Below are positions 47,601-55,820 of a DNA stretch of 64,000 bases, in pieces. Where the stretch lies: positions 176,226,341 to 176,290,340 of the forward strand of contig OZ038378.1 of assembly GCA_964036045.1 (NCBI GenBank). Direction: 5' to 3'. The translations under genes were made by a program, and so were the position numbers. The notes under the pieces were generated by a model, which had not been told where the DNA came from, made no database searches, and saw only the letters and a list, made by a program, of their open reading frames with translations. Position 1 is the stretch's first letter. Every line of letters begins with the position of its first letter. This DNA comes from Eutreptiella sp. 'Long Island Sound 2002' (lineage: Eukaryota > Euglenozoa > Euglenophyceae > Eutreptiales > Eutreptiaceae).

Positions 47601-49935
47601 ACACGCTCCTTTGCCCATGGACCGGGACAGAGTGCCCTTGCTGCGTTGTATGTCACAAGGAGAGGCATTGGCGATGTGACGTCGATGCCTTGACCAATCC
47701 CCATCACCGCCCCCTATTTTGGGCTCAGCAATACCGACCGATCGCGCATTGGATGTTTGCGTGCCAAAACGGTGCCTGTTTATTGACCGGGTGACACGTA
47801 CTCGACCTGTCCTCCTGCCCTCATGCCGCCCACTCGCTCCGACCCCACCGACGAGAGGGACCCCTACACCTGCGTTGCACAGCAACTGGAGGCTGTTGGC
47901 TGCCTACCCCACATCTGGCGGCCCCAGTGTGGCACTCCCCCTGTCCTGCAGCGGGCACAGAGCCCCCAACACGTTGGAGGGCCATTACGGTGTGCCGCCC
48001 GGCATGCCCCTGTGCAGGTGCCCCCACTGCATGGCCCTTCGAGCGCAGCATGGGACTGGCTGAGCAGGACCCGCACACACGGGCACACACACACGGTGGG
48101 ATCCCCCGTATCACGTCACTGCGAGGCCATGGGACGCACAGCAGTCGCCCCTTTGCAGCTGAACCGCTACCCCTCTGCTCCGTGTTACGCTGCACCGCCC
48201 GTTGTTCAGGGAGGAGCTGCAGAAGTGGCTGAAAAACAAGCCCAAAGAGATCATGATGCAGCAGCGCTTGGCGGCAGAACAGATGCTGCAGGCGGCCGAG
48301 TCCTCCTCCTCCTCCTCCGATTCCGACTCCGACTCTTCTTCAAGCTCCGGCTCCTCATCGTCGGAGTCCTCTTCTTCTTCCTCATCGAGGTACCACTTGT
48401 TGCGCGCCCCCCTCGCGGTCGGAGAGGAAAGGGACTGACAAATAGCACGGCCTGCACTCACGAGGAACGTTCCCATGAGCAAGAACCTCCCACAGGCGTG
48501 CCCCAGCACCTTCGTCTTACAGCAACGGATCTTGTGCAGTCATTGTACACTTGCCTTCGGAGGTGCGCTCCGCTCGGGACAGACCCATATTTTGTGGCAC
48601 TGGCGGAACACGGGGCTCCGAATTTCTTGGGCGCGTGTCATTTCGTTGTGGTCGCTGGCTTCGTGTTCCTCCACAGCCCCCCCCCCCCCCCCGCCCACGC
48701 ACGCACTCCAGCCGCGTCTGGAGGTTCGAGCCACCTGGGGGACGGACCCAGCCGTTGGAAGAAGTGCTGAGCTTCACTGACCCAACAGCAAGAGAACTTA
48801 CAAGCGACGAGACCGAAAGCATCGGGATTGAATGGCCCTGCCCTGGTGTTCGGGAGGGGTTCGGACGCAATGTGGGGGAAGCGACGGCCCAAACACACAC
48901 GGCCGGCAAAAGAGCTCTACGACCCGTGACGGGCGCTTCAGCGCGGTTACCGTCCGGGCATCATCACAGTACCATAGGAAACCCTCCGCTTACTGGGCGT
49001 TGCCATGGTGTTGCCATCCGGTGCCATCCTGCAGTCATCCGATCCCGTCCCATTGCGATCCCGCTAACCCGAAAAAAGTACCAACCAGAATGCCTGGGAC
49101 CCCTGCTCGTCAAAAAGAAGAACGCAATGTTGCACGGCCGTGTGCCGTACGGCCGCGCTGTGTGTGTCGAGGTGCATGTTGACGGTGGTGTCTCGTTTTG
49201 GGGGGGGGGGGGTGAGGGGCAGCTGCATGTATTGGGCTGTGGGCCGTGCGTGGCTGTTTGTCTGCAGGCTGAGTGCTGCTGGGCTGTGCCGTGGAGGTGA
49301 GGGGCCAATGCTTTTGCGGTAGCGGGTCTCACTTGGCTGGCCCTTGTTGGTGTGTACGACCAATGGCTTTGACTGCACTTTCGACAAAGACCCACAGCCC
49401 AACGCCCCAGTTCCTCACAACCGCCGCTTGTTGAAGGTCTTGTCTGCTGCTCAAAGCACCAGAGGAACGGAGTCCGGGGGGTCGTGGTGCCGCATCGCTG
49501 CGCACGCCGTGCCCGGCCACGCCCGATCTGTTTTGGCATGGGCCCAGCCCTGGGCCATCGCCCCCCCTTTTCACCCGCTGCCTTCCTCATCCACCCGACA
49601 CCAATCCACAACAGTCAGCGTGCAGCCGACTTCGATTTGACAGAGCGACTGTTCAAAATGATCATACGTCAACATGCATGACCGCGACCCGCGGGGCAGT
49701 CCGGTCATTGGCAGGCCTTCTGATACCCCTCAATGTTGTGCATGAGCGGATGCCCTGTGCAGATCGCTGGATGCCGGAGGTCAGACCTGCCTGACCTGAT
49801 GTTGTCCATGAGACCGTGGGCGGGCTTCGAATCCCGTCCCGTGCGTGTGCGGTCTCTTCGGCCCTTTTTTTCAGCTCTTCGGATGATCGAAAGAAGCGGA
49901 AGAAGAAGAAGGACAAGAAAAAGAAGAAGAAGTAA
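23057..49935 (+). CDS. CWC22: Pre-mRNA-splicing factor CWC22 homologue, 16 exons
   Basis: Exons: 23057-23161, 25114-25220, 25798-25906, 26434-26532, 27510-27722, 28570-28635, 29907-29987, 32289-32420, 33034-33211, 33877-34025, 36846-36983, 38098-38217, 44898-45025, 46411-46512, 48210-48389, 49875-49935. They total 1968 bases, exactly 655 codons plus TAA, with phase kept throughout. The protein follows CWC22 from end to end: short charged N-terminus, IPPFRLRQM linker, MIF4G domain (about residues 92-275), acidic linker (about 340-365), MA3 domain (about 380-496, with [20 protein letters not shown]), the [13 protein letters not shown] and SIGLGGLT blocks, a Ser/Asp/Glu tract and a Lys-rich end. 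In known systems CWC22 is a nuclear spliceosome component that recruits eIF4A3 and so starts exon-junction-complex assembly. The Asn-Lys pair used for eIF4A3 contact in human CWC22 appears kept (106-107, INKV). The protein is shorter than human (about 900) because the long charged C-terminal tail is absent. The start codon is inferred from composition. Introns average 1.66 kb. Confidence 0.95.
25114..25220 (+). CDS. CWC22: CWC22 exon 2
   Basis: Follows the acceptor gtgttcag. Encodes [20 protein letters not shown] and then SGGVYIPPF, matching the GGAYIPP block before the MIF4G domain. Ends TTC AG with an intron starting GCATGT. Only this GC donor restores the frame (AG+G = Arg) into exon 3. 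Confidence 0.88.
25798..25906 (+). CDS. CWC22: CWC22 exon 3, start of MIF4G
   Basis: Acceptor gttgcag. Encodes LRQMQENV through [15 protein letters not shown], one of the most conserved parts of the family. Donor GTGTTT, phase 0. Confidence 0.95.
26434..26532 (+). CDS. CWC22: CWC22 exon 4, MIF4G
   Basis: Acceptor ccgcag. 33 codons beginning [20 protein letters not shown] and ending SVMKAQ. Donor GTACGG. Confidence 0.96.
27510..27722 (+). CDS. CWC22: CWC22 exon 5, MIF4G
   Basis: Acceptor gtctcag. 71 codons with [19 protein letters not shown] and [20 protein letters not shown]. Donor GTGCGC, phase 0. Longest exon of the gene. Confidence 0.96.
28570..28635 (+). CDS. CWC22: CWC22 exon 6, MIF4G
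   Basis: Acceptor tcgcgcag. 22 codons, [20 protein letters not shown] then VK; the PTDDSVEVA block is diagnostic. Donor GTGTGC. Confidence 0.96.
29185..29270 (-). repeat. tRNA-derived SINE-like element in CWC22 intron 6
   Basis: The minus strand has a perfect B box, GGTTCGAATCC (29203-29213), and an A-box-like GGTCGGTCGGGAGGCTAG (29243-29260) at tRNA-like spacing. Acceptor pairing is lacking. Confidence 0.4.
29907..29987 (+). CDS. CWC22: CWC22 exon 7, MIF4G end
   Basis: Acceptor cactgcag. 27 codons including [16 protein letters not shown]. Donor GTGTGC. Confidence 0.95.
31765..32028 (+). pseudogene. hAT transposase C-terminal remnant in CWC22 intron 7
   Basis: An 87-residue frame contains [20 protein letters not shown] then [11 protein letters not shown], resembling the hAT dimerisation-domain pattern (A-x-x-Y-L-x-I-P-A-T-S-x-x-x-E-R-x-F-S). 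The upstream transposase core is missing, so this is a relic. Confidence 0.5.
32289..32420 (+). CDS. CWC22: CWC22 exon 8
   Basis: Acceptor cttcgcag. 44 codons: [20 protein letters not shown] followed by KF and, further on, [13 protein letters not shown]. Donor GTTTGT. Confidence 0.95.
32574..32680 (+). repeat. Adjacent (TCC)n and (TCTG)n microsatellites in CWC22 intron 8
   Basis: About 13 TCC units (32577-32616) are followed within 15 bases by about 13 TCTG units (about 32629-32680), unbroken by eye. Confidence 0.95.
33034..33211 (+). CDS. CWC22: CWC22 exon 9, inter-domain acidic linker
   Basis: Acceptor tgctcag. Encodes [20 protein letters not shown], the [11 protein letters not shown] block and a Glu/Asp-rich stretch. 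Ends one base into a codon at donor GTGCTG. Confidence 0.93.
33590..33655 (+). repeat. tRNA-derived SINE-like element in CWC22 intron 9
   Basis: Perfect B box GGTTCGAACCC (33636-33646) preceded by a weak A-box-like region (about 33597-33610). No cloverleaf closes. Confidence 0.35.
33877..34025 (+). CDS. CWC22: CWC22 exon 10, start of MA3
   Basis: Acceptor gccacag; the first codon (Ala) is split with exon 9. Includes [20 protein letters not shown], the conserved opening of the MA3 domain. Donor GTCCCT. Confidence 0.94.
34026..36845. other. CWC22 intron 10 content
   Basis: Apart from the 285-bp duplication it holds a spaced repeat: a CAGCCCCCRCACCCCCCTTR phrase then AACAAG at 35647-35675 and 35792-35820, with ACCGCCTTGTGT repeated between. 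No gene is seen; a long minus-strand frame at 36351-36884 partly shadows exon 11. Confidence 0.4.
34310..34879 (+). repeat. Tandem duplication, 285-bp unit, in CWC22 intron 10
   Basis: Unit 1 is 34310-34594 and unit 2 is 34595-34878. By eye the copies are identical over their whole length, so the duplication is recent or an assembly artefact. On the minus strand the unit encodes [20 protein letters not shown], continuing NEQTSLIAI, a protein-like phrase in an unrecognised, broken frame. Confidence 0.92.
36846..36983 (+). CDS. CWC22: CWC22 exon 11, MA3
   Basis: Acceptor cctgcag. 46 codons from [20 protein letters not shown] to [13 protein letters not shown] at 36966 would end the exon earlier but lose six residues (VCFKTQ) that align with the family, so I use the GTGTGG donor at 36984. 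Confidence 0.93.
38098..38217 (+). CDS. CWC22: CWC22 exon 12, MA3
   Basis: Acceptor cctgcag. 40 codons beginning [20 protein letters not shown] and ending YIHLNE. The most highly conserved exon. Donor GTCTGT. Confidence 0.97.
38506..39027 (+). CDS. Unrecognised open frame inside CWC22 intron 12
   Basis: 173 codons; the second half is protein-like ([20 protein letters not shown], later [20 protein letters not shown] with several Cys/His residues) and ends before a repetitive block. It could be the first frame of an old retroelement whose next part is the CCCH-containing frame at 40161. No family recognised. Confidence 0.25.
   Translation: MLDTEARRRHDADIQRGDRRQQRVVRHCNRGAATHDPGQEGRRPGEPNTLTMQRRFAYATVDFMEAQYTSIVRAREWQLARTPMPNMTRGEVWYLICSGFTMPVVRVRIVAVGVYTPQCSCHPHGVCYTHGEWQPVVQIDGDLPGEHVLVSQPGRLLPTDRLAQLIPAASRRR
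39137..39835 (+). repeat. Imperfect ~410-bp tandem repeat in CWC22 intron 12
   Basis: The block at 39150-39285 (ACTCGGCCCCGCCAATGGGT and following) is repeated at 39562-39705. GGGGGCCAGACCCACCACAC at 39476 is repeated at 39762. A 253-residue frame (39180-39941) spans it and is repetitive, so it is not called a gene. Confidence 0.6.
40161..41048 (+). CDS. Retroelement-like frame with a CCCH zinc-finger motif, in CWC22 intron 12
   Basis: A 295-codon frame with one CCCH-like finger, [18 protein letters not shown] (about residues 50-67), and a Cys/His cluster [10 protein letters not shown] (about 144-153), in a Gln/Arg/Thr-rich background. CCCH fingers of this type occur in nucleic-acid-binding first ORFs of some retroelements. 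No reverse transcriptase follows. A composition-driven frame broken by a 16-C run (40421-40436) is a serious alternative. Confidence 0.3.
   Translation: MVVTAHDQPGGGLTPAPCSEAWTARGEVLKRGAPQQPRKQKSNNTTDRSFCRFGDLCKSARCPWHHPTASGTTRQPQWDAGSDMLPPPPPRHRTPEAVSVPAEKERARNWEKRMQQNNWARGRPHTAVRRAPTGHTTRRKGTMRCEHCSNHQMQRTPSEPSANTPPPSTRCPRTPQGRGLRPRAGRCAPRGWQQGHEQPTAHGTVHIVQRCEILVRGGRRVGQEGVRDMGNQERHQTRGGATQTHKTREPHQGGQGRAHLTRRRGTARQERLPEQREQGTRMERMVEFAHGRQRQ
41404..41442 (+). repeat. Short (GGTCA)n tandem repeat
   Basis: Five to six GGTCA units followed by GGTTAGGGG, just before the long inverted repeat. Confidence 0.9.
41508..41670. repeat. Long inverted repeat (hairpin) in CWC22 intron 12
   Basis: The left arm 41508-41577 and the right arm 41601-41670 are reverse complements at roughly 90% identity, separated by about 23 bases. 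Each arm contains TTACCGCAAAAAAAA-type blocks, the phrase TTACACGACTGGACGA or its complement, and TTACACGCATTTAC-type blocks. Degenerate direct copies of the same blocks continue to about 41770. No coding potential. Confidence 0.85.
41800..42070 (-). repeat. Three units of the 60-kb satellite family inside CWC22 intron 12
   Basis: Units beginning CCACTTCTGATTTTGTCCCC at about 41821, 41931 and 42031 (spacing about 110 and 100) read as the reverse complement of the satellite at 60265-61640, including the TGACGTAGCA and GGGGAYCCCCGAGAAT parts. TGCCCACCTGTGGGCCACTT at about 41809 matches the same family. Confidence 0.7.
42100..43068. repeat. 48-bp minisatellite, about 20 copies with higher-order structure
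   Basis: The unit has GGGGTTAGGGACTCGCAATC, CACGCTTTGTTGCGTGGCCC and CTTGAGTT. Length 48 is a multiple of three, so long frames stay open on both strands (16-residue periodic products of 365 and 315 residues). Marker variants (TGTTGCCCC, GCTTGGCCC, GACTCTC, GTTAGAGAC) recur about 432 bp (9 units) apart, showing block duplication. It lies within a spliced intron, so I do not call a protein. Confidence 0.93.
44680..44790 (-). repeat. Further unit of the 60-kb satellite family near CWC22 exon 13
   Basis: CACCGCTGATATTGTCCCCC, TGAAGCGTTGGCGACC and CACTTGTGGGCCACTTCTGA match the reverse complement of the array at 60.3-61.6 kb. It ends about 110 bp before exon 13. Confidence 0.65.
44898..45025 (+). 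CDS. CWC22: CWC22 exon 13
   Basis: Acceptor tttcgcag. Encodes [20 protein letters not shown] and [14 protein letters not shown]. The 3' end is uncertain. A GC donor (AG|GCGGAA) at 45026 keeps frame with the strong exon 14 acceptor and adds about nine residues absent from relatives. GT donors at 45013 or 45021 would need a weaker exon 14 acceptor near 46417-46423. Confidence 0.85.
46411..46512 (+). CDS. CWC22: CWC22 exon 14
   Basis: Acceptor gtcctcag. Encodes [20 protein letters not shown] then [13 protein letters not shown], a diagnostic block after MA3. Ends AC at donor GTATGT; Thr is completed by G of exon 15. Confidence 0.93.
46650..46730 (-). repeat. tRNA-derived SINE-like element in CWC22 intron 14
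   Basis: On the minus strand an A box TGGCCGGGTGG (46708-46718) and a B box GTTCGATTCC (46671-46680) flank GTGTCATGAGATCTCAA. This is the best A/B box pair of the window. The acceptor stem does not close. Confidence 0.5.
48210..48389 (+). CDS. CWC22: CWC22 exon 15, acidic/Ser tract
   Basis: Acceptor gttgttcag. Encodes [20 protein letters not shown] followed by a Ser/Asp/Glu tract like the one after this helix in other CWC22 proteins. Ends TCG AG at donor GTACCA. Confidence 0.92.
49770..49845 (+). repeat. tRNA-derived SINE-like element next to the CWC22 exon 16 acceptor
   Basis: B box GCTTCGAATCC (49824-49834) with an upstream TGCCGGAGGTCAG and CCATGAGACC, phrases shared with the intron 14 element. 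It ends about 30 bases before the exon 16 splice acceptor. Confidence 0.35.
49875..49935 (+). CDS. CWC22: CWC22 exon 16, Lys-rich C-terminus
   Basis: Acceptor ttttttcag. A split Ser codon, then [19 protein letters not shown] and TAA at 49933-49935. It restores frame exactly and the low-complexity basic end suits a nuclear protein. It is not conserved, hence slightly lower confidence. Confidence 0.82.
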
Positions 49936-50156
49936 GCAGCCGCGGACATCGGGGGCTGCCGTGGCAACGCCATATCAGTTTACAATCGCTGCACGGGGGC
50001 GATGGGGACAGCGTCATCCGTGGGTTGTACTGTCCGTCTGTTTTTCGGGCCGTGCGTTTTGAGTCCGTAAAGTGTCTTGTGCTCGGGCGGCGTCACTTTG
50101 GGACCATTTCTGTTGTTCGGCCTTCGTACGTTCTGTTTGGGTCCATCTTGAGGTCC

Positions 50157-50382
<226 letters not shown>

Positions 50383-50554
50383 CTGGAGACGGTCGTGAAC
50401 GGGTGCAGGATGTGCCTCCTCCTCCCGCCCTGTACTGCAGAAAGGCGCCTATTGGCGTCGGACATGCTCTGTTTGTCTTGTCTGATGACCAACTGACGAG
50501 GATTTTTCACTCAGCCAAAAACGCTTTGTGCTGTGCTTTCGCAAATTGTGTGTG

Positions 50555-50687
50555 TGGGTTGGTGGGTGCGTGCGTGCGTGCATGCGTGCCTGCGTCGGTG
50601 TGTCTGTGTGTCGTGTGTGTGTGTGTGTGTGTGTGTGTCTGTGTGTGTCTGTGTGTGTGTGTGTTTGTGTGTGTGTGTATGTGTGTG

Positions 50688-50724
<37 letters not shown>

Positions 50725-50746
50725 GTGTCTGTGTCTGTGTTTACAG
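50555..50746 (+). repeat. Second, imperfect GT-rich microsatellite
   Basis: GTGC-rich at the start (50565-50600), then (GT)n with many interruptions, separated from the first array by about 170 bases of unique sequence. Confidence 0.95.
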
Positions 50747-50759
50747 ATGTTTTAAGTTT

Positions 50760-53700
50760 GGGTGCATTCGGCGCTTTTCAGATGGATGGCCAGGCCTCCA
50801 CATAGCCCCGTGCCCGCTAACCCCCACTGCAGACATATCATCGAAGACCAGGCACAGGCAGCGGTGGGACAGTGAGCTCATGCTGCAGCCGCTGCCATTG
50901 CTCCCGCTCCGGCTCGTTGTTCTTGAAAACGGTGGGCTGGATCCGCAATGAGTGGAGCTTGGGCCTGGGTGATCGGTATTGTACGCCTGCTGCTGCTACT
51001 GCTGCTGCTGTGTGTGTGGGCTGAGAGGTTGGGTTTGGCGAGAGCCCGTCACGGTCGGGTAGTCCGCCTGCCCAAGGCCCCTAAATGAGGAGCTCATACC
51101 AGATGGGGTGATGTGCCTGCCTGTTACTCTCATGTAGACTAGCGAAGCAAGCACAAGTGCATTATCAATGGTGAAGGCCCGCATCTTGGGCAGACGGCCA
51201 CACCTTCTAGAGGGTACACGGGGGTCTACGGGCGGTGGCCACCACCAGACAACTGCCCTCCTCGCAGCACGCGAGCCCCATGACACATGACACATGTGAC
51301 CAACCACGTAGCGAAAACACAGCTCCGACGTGTGTGGTCCAAATGGGGGTTTCAGCATTTTCTGAATAAATTTAGAGAGGTCTTTGGAGATGCTGTGCTC
51401 GCAGCCCGGTCCCAGACTGTGATGCAGGATTATTTTTTTTGTGCGTTTGGGTGCCTCAAGCAACCGTGGGCCTTGTCCACTGTTGCCTTACCTTTAGTGC
51501 TAGGGCACATGCACTGTGGCATTGTGTCACTCGATGCAGTGGTGACATGCATTCAGAGACTGCAGCGTGAACATGCGATGGACACTTTTGGGGGACTGAC
51601 AGGTACTAAGCAATGATAACCCAGAGTCTGACCCTGATTCTAACACCACAGTTGATGGATTTGCTTACCCCAGCCTGACTAGCGAAGTTTCTCAAGGTTC
51701 AGCCCCCCGACACACGAAAAAGAGGTCGATAGAGATACCGCGACCCCCTTCCAGGGTCAGAATCCCATGAGGTTCAAAGTGCAGGTGAACGGGTAGGTAC
51801 AAATGCAGATCCCGGAGCAGGACAGTCAGGATTCACAGAATACAGGTGCAAGTTCTGATGCAGGTGCAGCTGAAGCAACGGATCATGATATTCAGAAAGC
51901 GGCAGCAGGCGGCAGCAGGGCATGCAAAGGCCCAGGGTATGATCGGCATGGTCTTCGGCCTTGCAGCTAATGCAGTCCGATCATTTCGTCTCTCTTTTTT
52001 TGGTCCTGGGGGTGGGGGGGGGGCTGCCGTGGGGAGCTCAGGGAGCGGCGGGAGGCTTTCCATGCGCCACTTCTGTGAGGAGGAAACAGGAACAGCTGCC
52101 ACTTGGCATCTCTTTAGACGATGTGATCGTATTACTGTGTTGCTTTTCGCAGTACATGTGTGTTTCTGTGTGTCTTCGGGGTTTGGCCCCGGCATGGGAG
52201 GGACGCCCAGGGGCAGAATCAGCACTTGTGACCACAGCGCACCGTGTCCCCCATTAGAGTCCAGACCCAAATCAATGTGGCACCCATGCCCCCCGCACCT
52301 CGGACAAGGCAAAGCTTGGACAAGGGGGGCAAGGAGGGCACAACACCATTCAAGCCATTCAAGCGTGCGATTTGGCATAGTTGTTCTAAGCCACACAACG
52401 TTCCCTATGCCCAGCATTTGACTGTCACATGGAACAACCTTATTTGTGCCTGGTAGACAGGTGCTCTACATATGTACAAATAAGAATCACGTATTTGCTG
52501 CAATTAAGTGCAGTTCAGAGCATGGGCTTGCTTTCGCGGGGGTTGTAGATGAACATCAAAATGACACCCGCTGCCATTTCATGGTGCTCCGAGGCTGTCA
52601 AGCGGTAGACCCCAGTGCAACCTCTTGCAAATGACACACATCTAAAAGTGGGATGGATGGCACTGCCACGCAAATGTGGCCTTCCTCCACCACCCTCCAA
52701 GCTACGCCTCTGTCCCAAAGTACTACGGTCCCCACGCCGCTGTTAGCTTAGAGAGGTTGTGGCTTGTGCATGACGCGGGAAGACATCAACAATGCATGCA
52801 TGCAGCCAGGAGCTCCATCAGCCAGATAAACAGCATGTTGACCCAGTTGAAACAGCACTTCTTCCCCCCACCCCCTTCCCAAATGTGACATGTGATGAGC
52901 CGAGTTTATGGGGTGCACGTGCAGCACGGATGCTGTGCAACTGTTGGGCAGCGTCATACCCTCTCCTTTCCCATCACATACTTGGCAGTGTGTGCCATCA
53001 GCAATGCATGGGCCGTCGCCCACAGGGGACAGTGAGGTGCAGACCTTTGATGGTGTTGCCCAGGATACTGTCCTGAATGGGCGCACACCTGTGTGCCCAT
53101 GTGCGCCCCGTCCCCCCTTCCTATCTAAGTGCCTTGTCCAAGCTATAGGGGACATAGGGACTAAATCACTTTGGTCCCTACGCCTAGTTTTAATTTGGTG
53201 CTGATTTGCAAGGAGAGGAAAGATGATCAATAGACTTGTCCCTGTCCATGGTATTGTCGCGGTTCTTCAGGTATTGCTGTTCTTTCGCCAAATGGGGGGG
53301 GGGGGGCATTGTGCATCATTGCAGCATCCAAGAAAAGGTACCTACCTGCTTGTTGTGTTTGTTTAAACCTTCTGGTGCTATGGAGTAACTGGGCTACTTT
53401 ATTCTCACGTTGGAGACCCCTTCAGGCCATTTGGCCCAGTTGTGGCAGGGGATATGCAGCCACCGGACCATTTGGTCCAGCCTCGATACAGCAGGGGATA
53501 TACAGCCATTGGGCCACTTCCTGTTTGACTACTCCAGGGTCGGCTTCGCGGAGATGGGCTGTTGCTCGTGCCGTTGACCGGATGCATCCAGATGCACAGT
53601 TCAAGTCCATGCTGGGTTTGCTGACTCCAGCACTGACTTGTGCATTTGCCGGATAATTTTCCTGACAGGGGTTTCTGGCAACCACAACCATTCCTTCCCT

Positions 53701-54570
53701 TTTGTCCTTTCCTTCTCCTCCTTCTGCGCTCTGCACCGTTTTCGGCAAGCGCGGTCTCCCTGTCCTAGTATCTCCCCTTGCTCGTTCATTTCCCCATGCC
53801 CAGTTTCCTCTGGGCCCTCCCTATTCTTTCTGCCCTAGGGGTATTGGGTTGCGGGGGAGCGTGTTGCTGTGGGGAGGGAGTAGCAGAGGGGGCGGGGAAG
53901 GGGGAGTGGGAGTAGGTTCGTCGCACCCTGTCCCCTGCTTCCCCTTGAGGAGCAAGATCTTGGCTCAAGGGGTCTCCTTGTTGGTGTCGGTGTGCTTGTT
54001 GTTGGTGTCGGTGTGCTTGGTGTTGGTGGTTTTGGCCAGTACTTCTGCCGGGGGGGGGGGGGACAAATTTTCGATACCGAGTGGGATATTTTTTTCCGGT
54101 GGGACCCCCCCATTGGGGGGGGGGTTCGAAAGAAGTGGGTCCTACCAAAAAAACAACTTTTTCTTCCCATGTCACACGCACCACACTTAATGACGGTGTT
54201 CCCACCACATATCATGCCTTTGGCACTCGTTGGCATTCCTTTATTTGGCTATTCGGGGTACTAGCCCATGTCCACAATGCCATTTGCGACATGTAGCTGG
54301 TGGCTCGTTCTCCGGAGCATGCTTCAAAGCACAATGACACAAACTAGCAAACAACGTGCATTGCCGATACGGGTGGCGTGTATGTTTAAGGGCACAGAGG
54401 CCCCCGAGTACTCCCGGCTACGCATCGTGTCGTAGTGCCCCACCCTCGCCTCATGTCGGCGGTAAGAGTTCCCATGCATAGTGCATGGGGCGAGAACCCG
54501 GGCAAGCAACCTGTAGACCCCGCGTGGGTGCAATCCCCCATCTTGGCCATTCAATAGGGGGGTGTTGCCT
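50760..54570. other. No identifiable gene
   Basis: Frames are short. One at 51287-51616 (109 codons, with FGDAVLAARSQTVMQDYFFC) is slightly protein-like but unrecognised. A ~57-bp phrase (CCATTTGGCCCAG, then GCAGGGGATATGCAGCCA) is duplicated at 53427-53520. G runs lie at 52014, 53286, 54050 and 54115. Confidence 0.3.
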
Positions 54571-54572
54571 GA

Positions 54573-54614
54573 ACCGTGCGCGCACCGTGCACGCACCGTG
54601 CGCGCACCGTGCGT
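54573..54614 (+). repeat. Tandem GCGCACCGTGC repeat, copy A
   Basis: About four 10-bp units of CGCACCGTGC (some read ACGCACCGTG). The same array recurs at 55315-55362, and related units lie beside the ~73-bp repeat at 5.8 kb. Confidence 0.9.
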
Positions 54615-54689
54615 CCTTTTGCGTATTCTGTGTCCACCAGATCCACAATGCCTGAATCTGAGCTGCCCTAGCTTGTCGCCGGACTGCCT

Positions 54690-54985
54690 GTGTACTACCA
54701 CCGCTCCAACGGGGATAGGGTGTCGGCCACTGTCGTTGACCCTTCTCCAAGAGGTGGGAGTCGCGTCTCTATTCGGTACGAATTGGGTGGTGAAGAGGTC
54801 TTGTATGAGCATGCACCCGAGGAGCGGTTGGAGTTTGCAATTGTGACTGCTGAGAGCCCCGATTCCCCCCAACCTGTGCACCATGAGGCGCCGATGGACG
54901 CTTTGCTGGAGCCCCAATTACCTGAAGTGGAAGCTGAAGCCCCTAGAATTGATGATCATGAGCCAGAATGCTGTGGCGGATGAAA
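54690..54985 (+). pseudogene. Possible transposon ORF remnant
   Basis: 97 codons including YYHRSNGDRVSATVV and VSIRYELGGEEVLYEHAPEE, followed by an acidic stretch. It resembles the minus-strand fragment near 19.7 kb (TTGERVPATVV). The family is not recognised. Confidence 0.3.
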
Positions 54986-55049
54986 TTGAAATTCCCGTAA
55001 CCCAACCAGTGTTGTCGCTTGTGTTGTCGCCTGTGCATGGTTTGTTACG

Positions 55050-55260
55050 GAGGTGCGTGCAAGGTGCAGAAATTGGGAGCCTGGAACCTGTGACAAGCAT
55101 CAAATTCAAAAAAAAAAATTCCCGGTACGCCAATAGGGGCTGCAGGGTGCAGAAAATAGGACCCTGGAACCTGTGACAAGCATCAGACTAAAAATTGAAG
55201 AATCCTGGTATGCCAGTATGGACTGCAAGGTGCAGAAATCAGGACCCTGGGTGTGTTTCT
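55050..55260 (+). repeat. Dispersed ~73-bp repeat, about three copies
   Basis: Units contain GGTGCAGAAAT, GGACCCTGGAACCTGTGACA, AGCATCA and an A-rich stretch. This is the reverse complement of the pair at 5840-5970, and it is followed by the second GCGCACCGTGC array. Confidence 0.65.
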
Positions 55261-55314
55261 ATGGGGGCCATTCAACGGGGTACAAGTTGGGCAACCATCC
55301 CAAAAACATTGAAC

Positions 55315-55362
55315 CGTGCGCGCACCGTGCACGCACCGTGCGCGCACCGTGCGCGCACCGTG
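55315..55362 (+). repeat. Tandem GCGCACCGTGC repeat, copy B
   Basis: Same 10-bp unit as at 54573, again preceded by GAACCGTGCGCGCACC. Confidence 0.9.
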
Positions 55363-55679
55363 CGACAACGCCCCCTAGGTGACCCAAGTCTCTTGTGGAC
55401 CCCACGACATCAATCTTCCCATTTGGCCGTTCCAGTTTCTTTGCCACTATGTACATGTCCATTCCCTTATAGTGCTAGGTGATGGACCCGCGTGGTTCGG
55501 ATGGCTCATCCTGGCCATTCAATGAGTGCCCCATGTCCGTTGTGGACCCCACGACACCCATCTTACCACCCGGCTGTTTCATTTTACACCATCAAACCTA
55601 TGGACGGGCCACAGCCATGGTGCCAAGATATGGCACCTGCTCCACAATGACCTAGAGACCCGACTTGGAGGTCCATGCT

Positions 55680-55820
55680 GGTTCACATAATGGAGATCCA
55701 AAGTTGGTTCACAAAACGGATATCCAAGGCCGGTTCACACAATGGAGATCCGAAGCCGGTTCACACAATGGAGATCCAAGCCGGTTCACACAATGGAGAT
55801 CCGAAGCCGGTTCACACACA
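55680..55820 (+). repeat. 26-bp tandem repeat, about five copies
   Basis: Units of GGTTCACACAATGGAGATCC plus RAAGCC, with small variants (ATAATGG, AAAACGG) in the first two copies. The last copy is cut after GGTTCACACA. Confidence 0.95.

Noticed and set aside
55680-55820. CRISPR-like array of regular repeats
   Set aside because: 26-bp units are directly adjacent without unique spacers, in a eukaryotic context; it is a simple tandem repeat.
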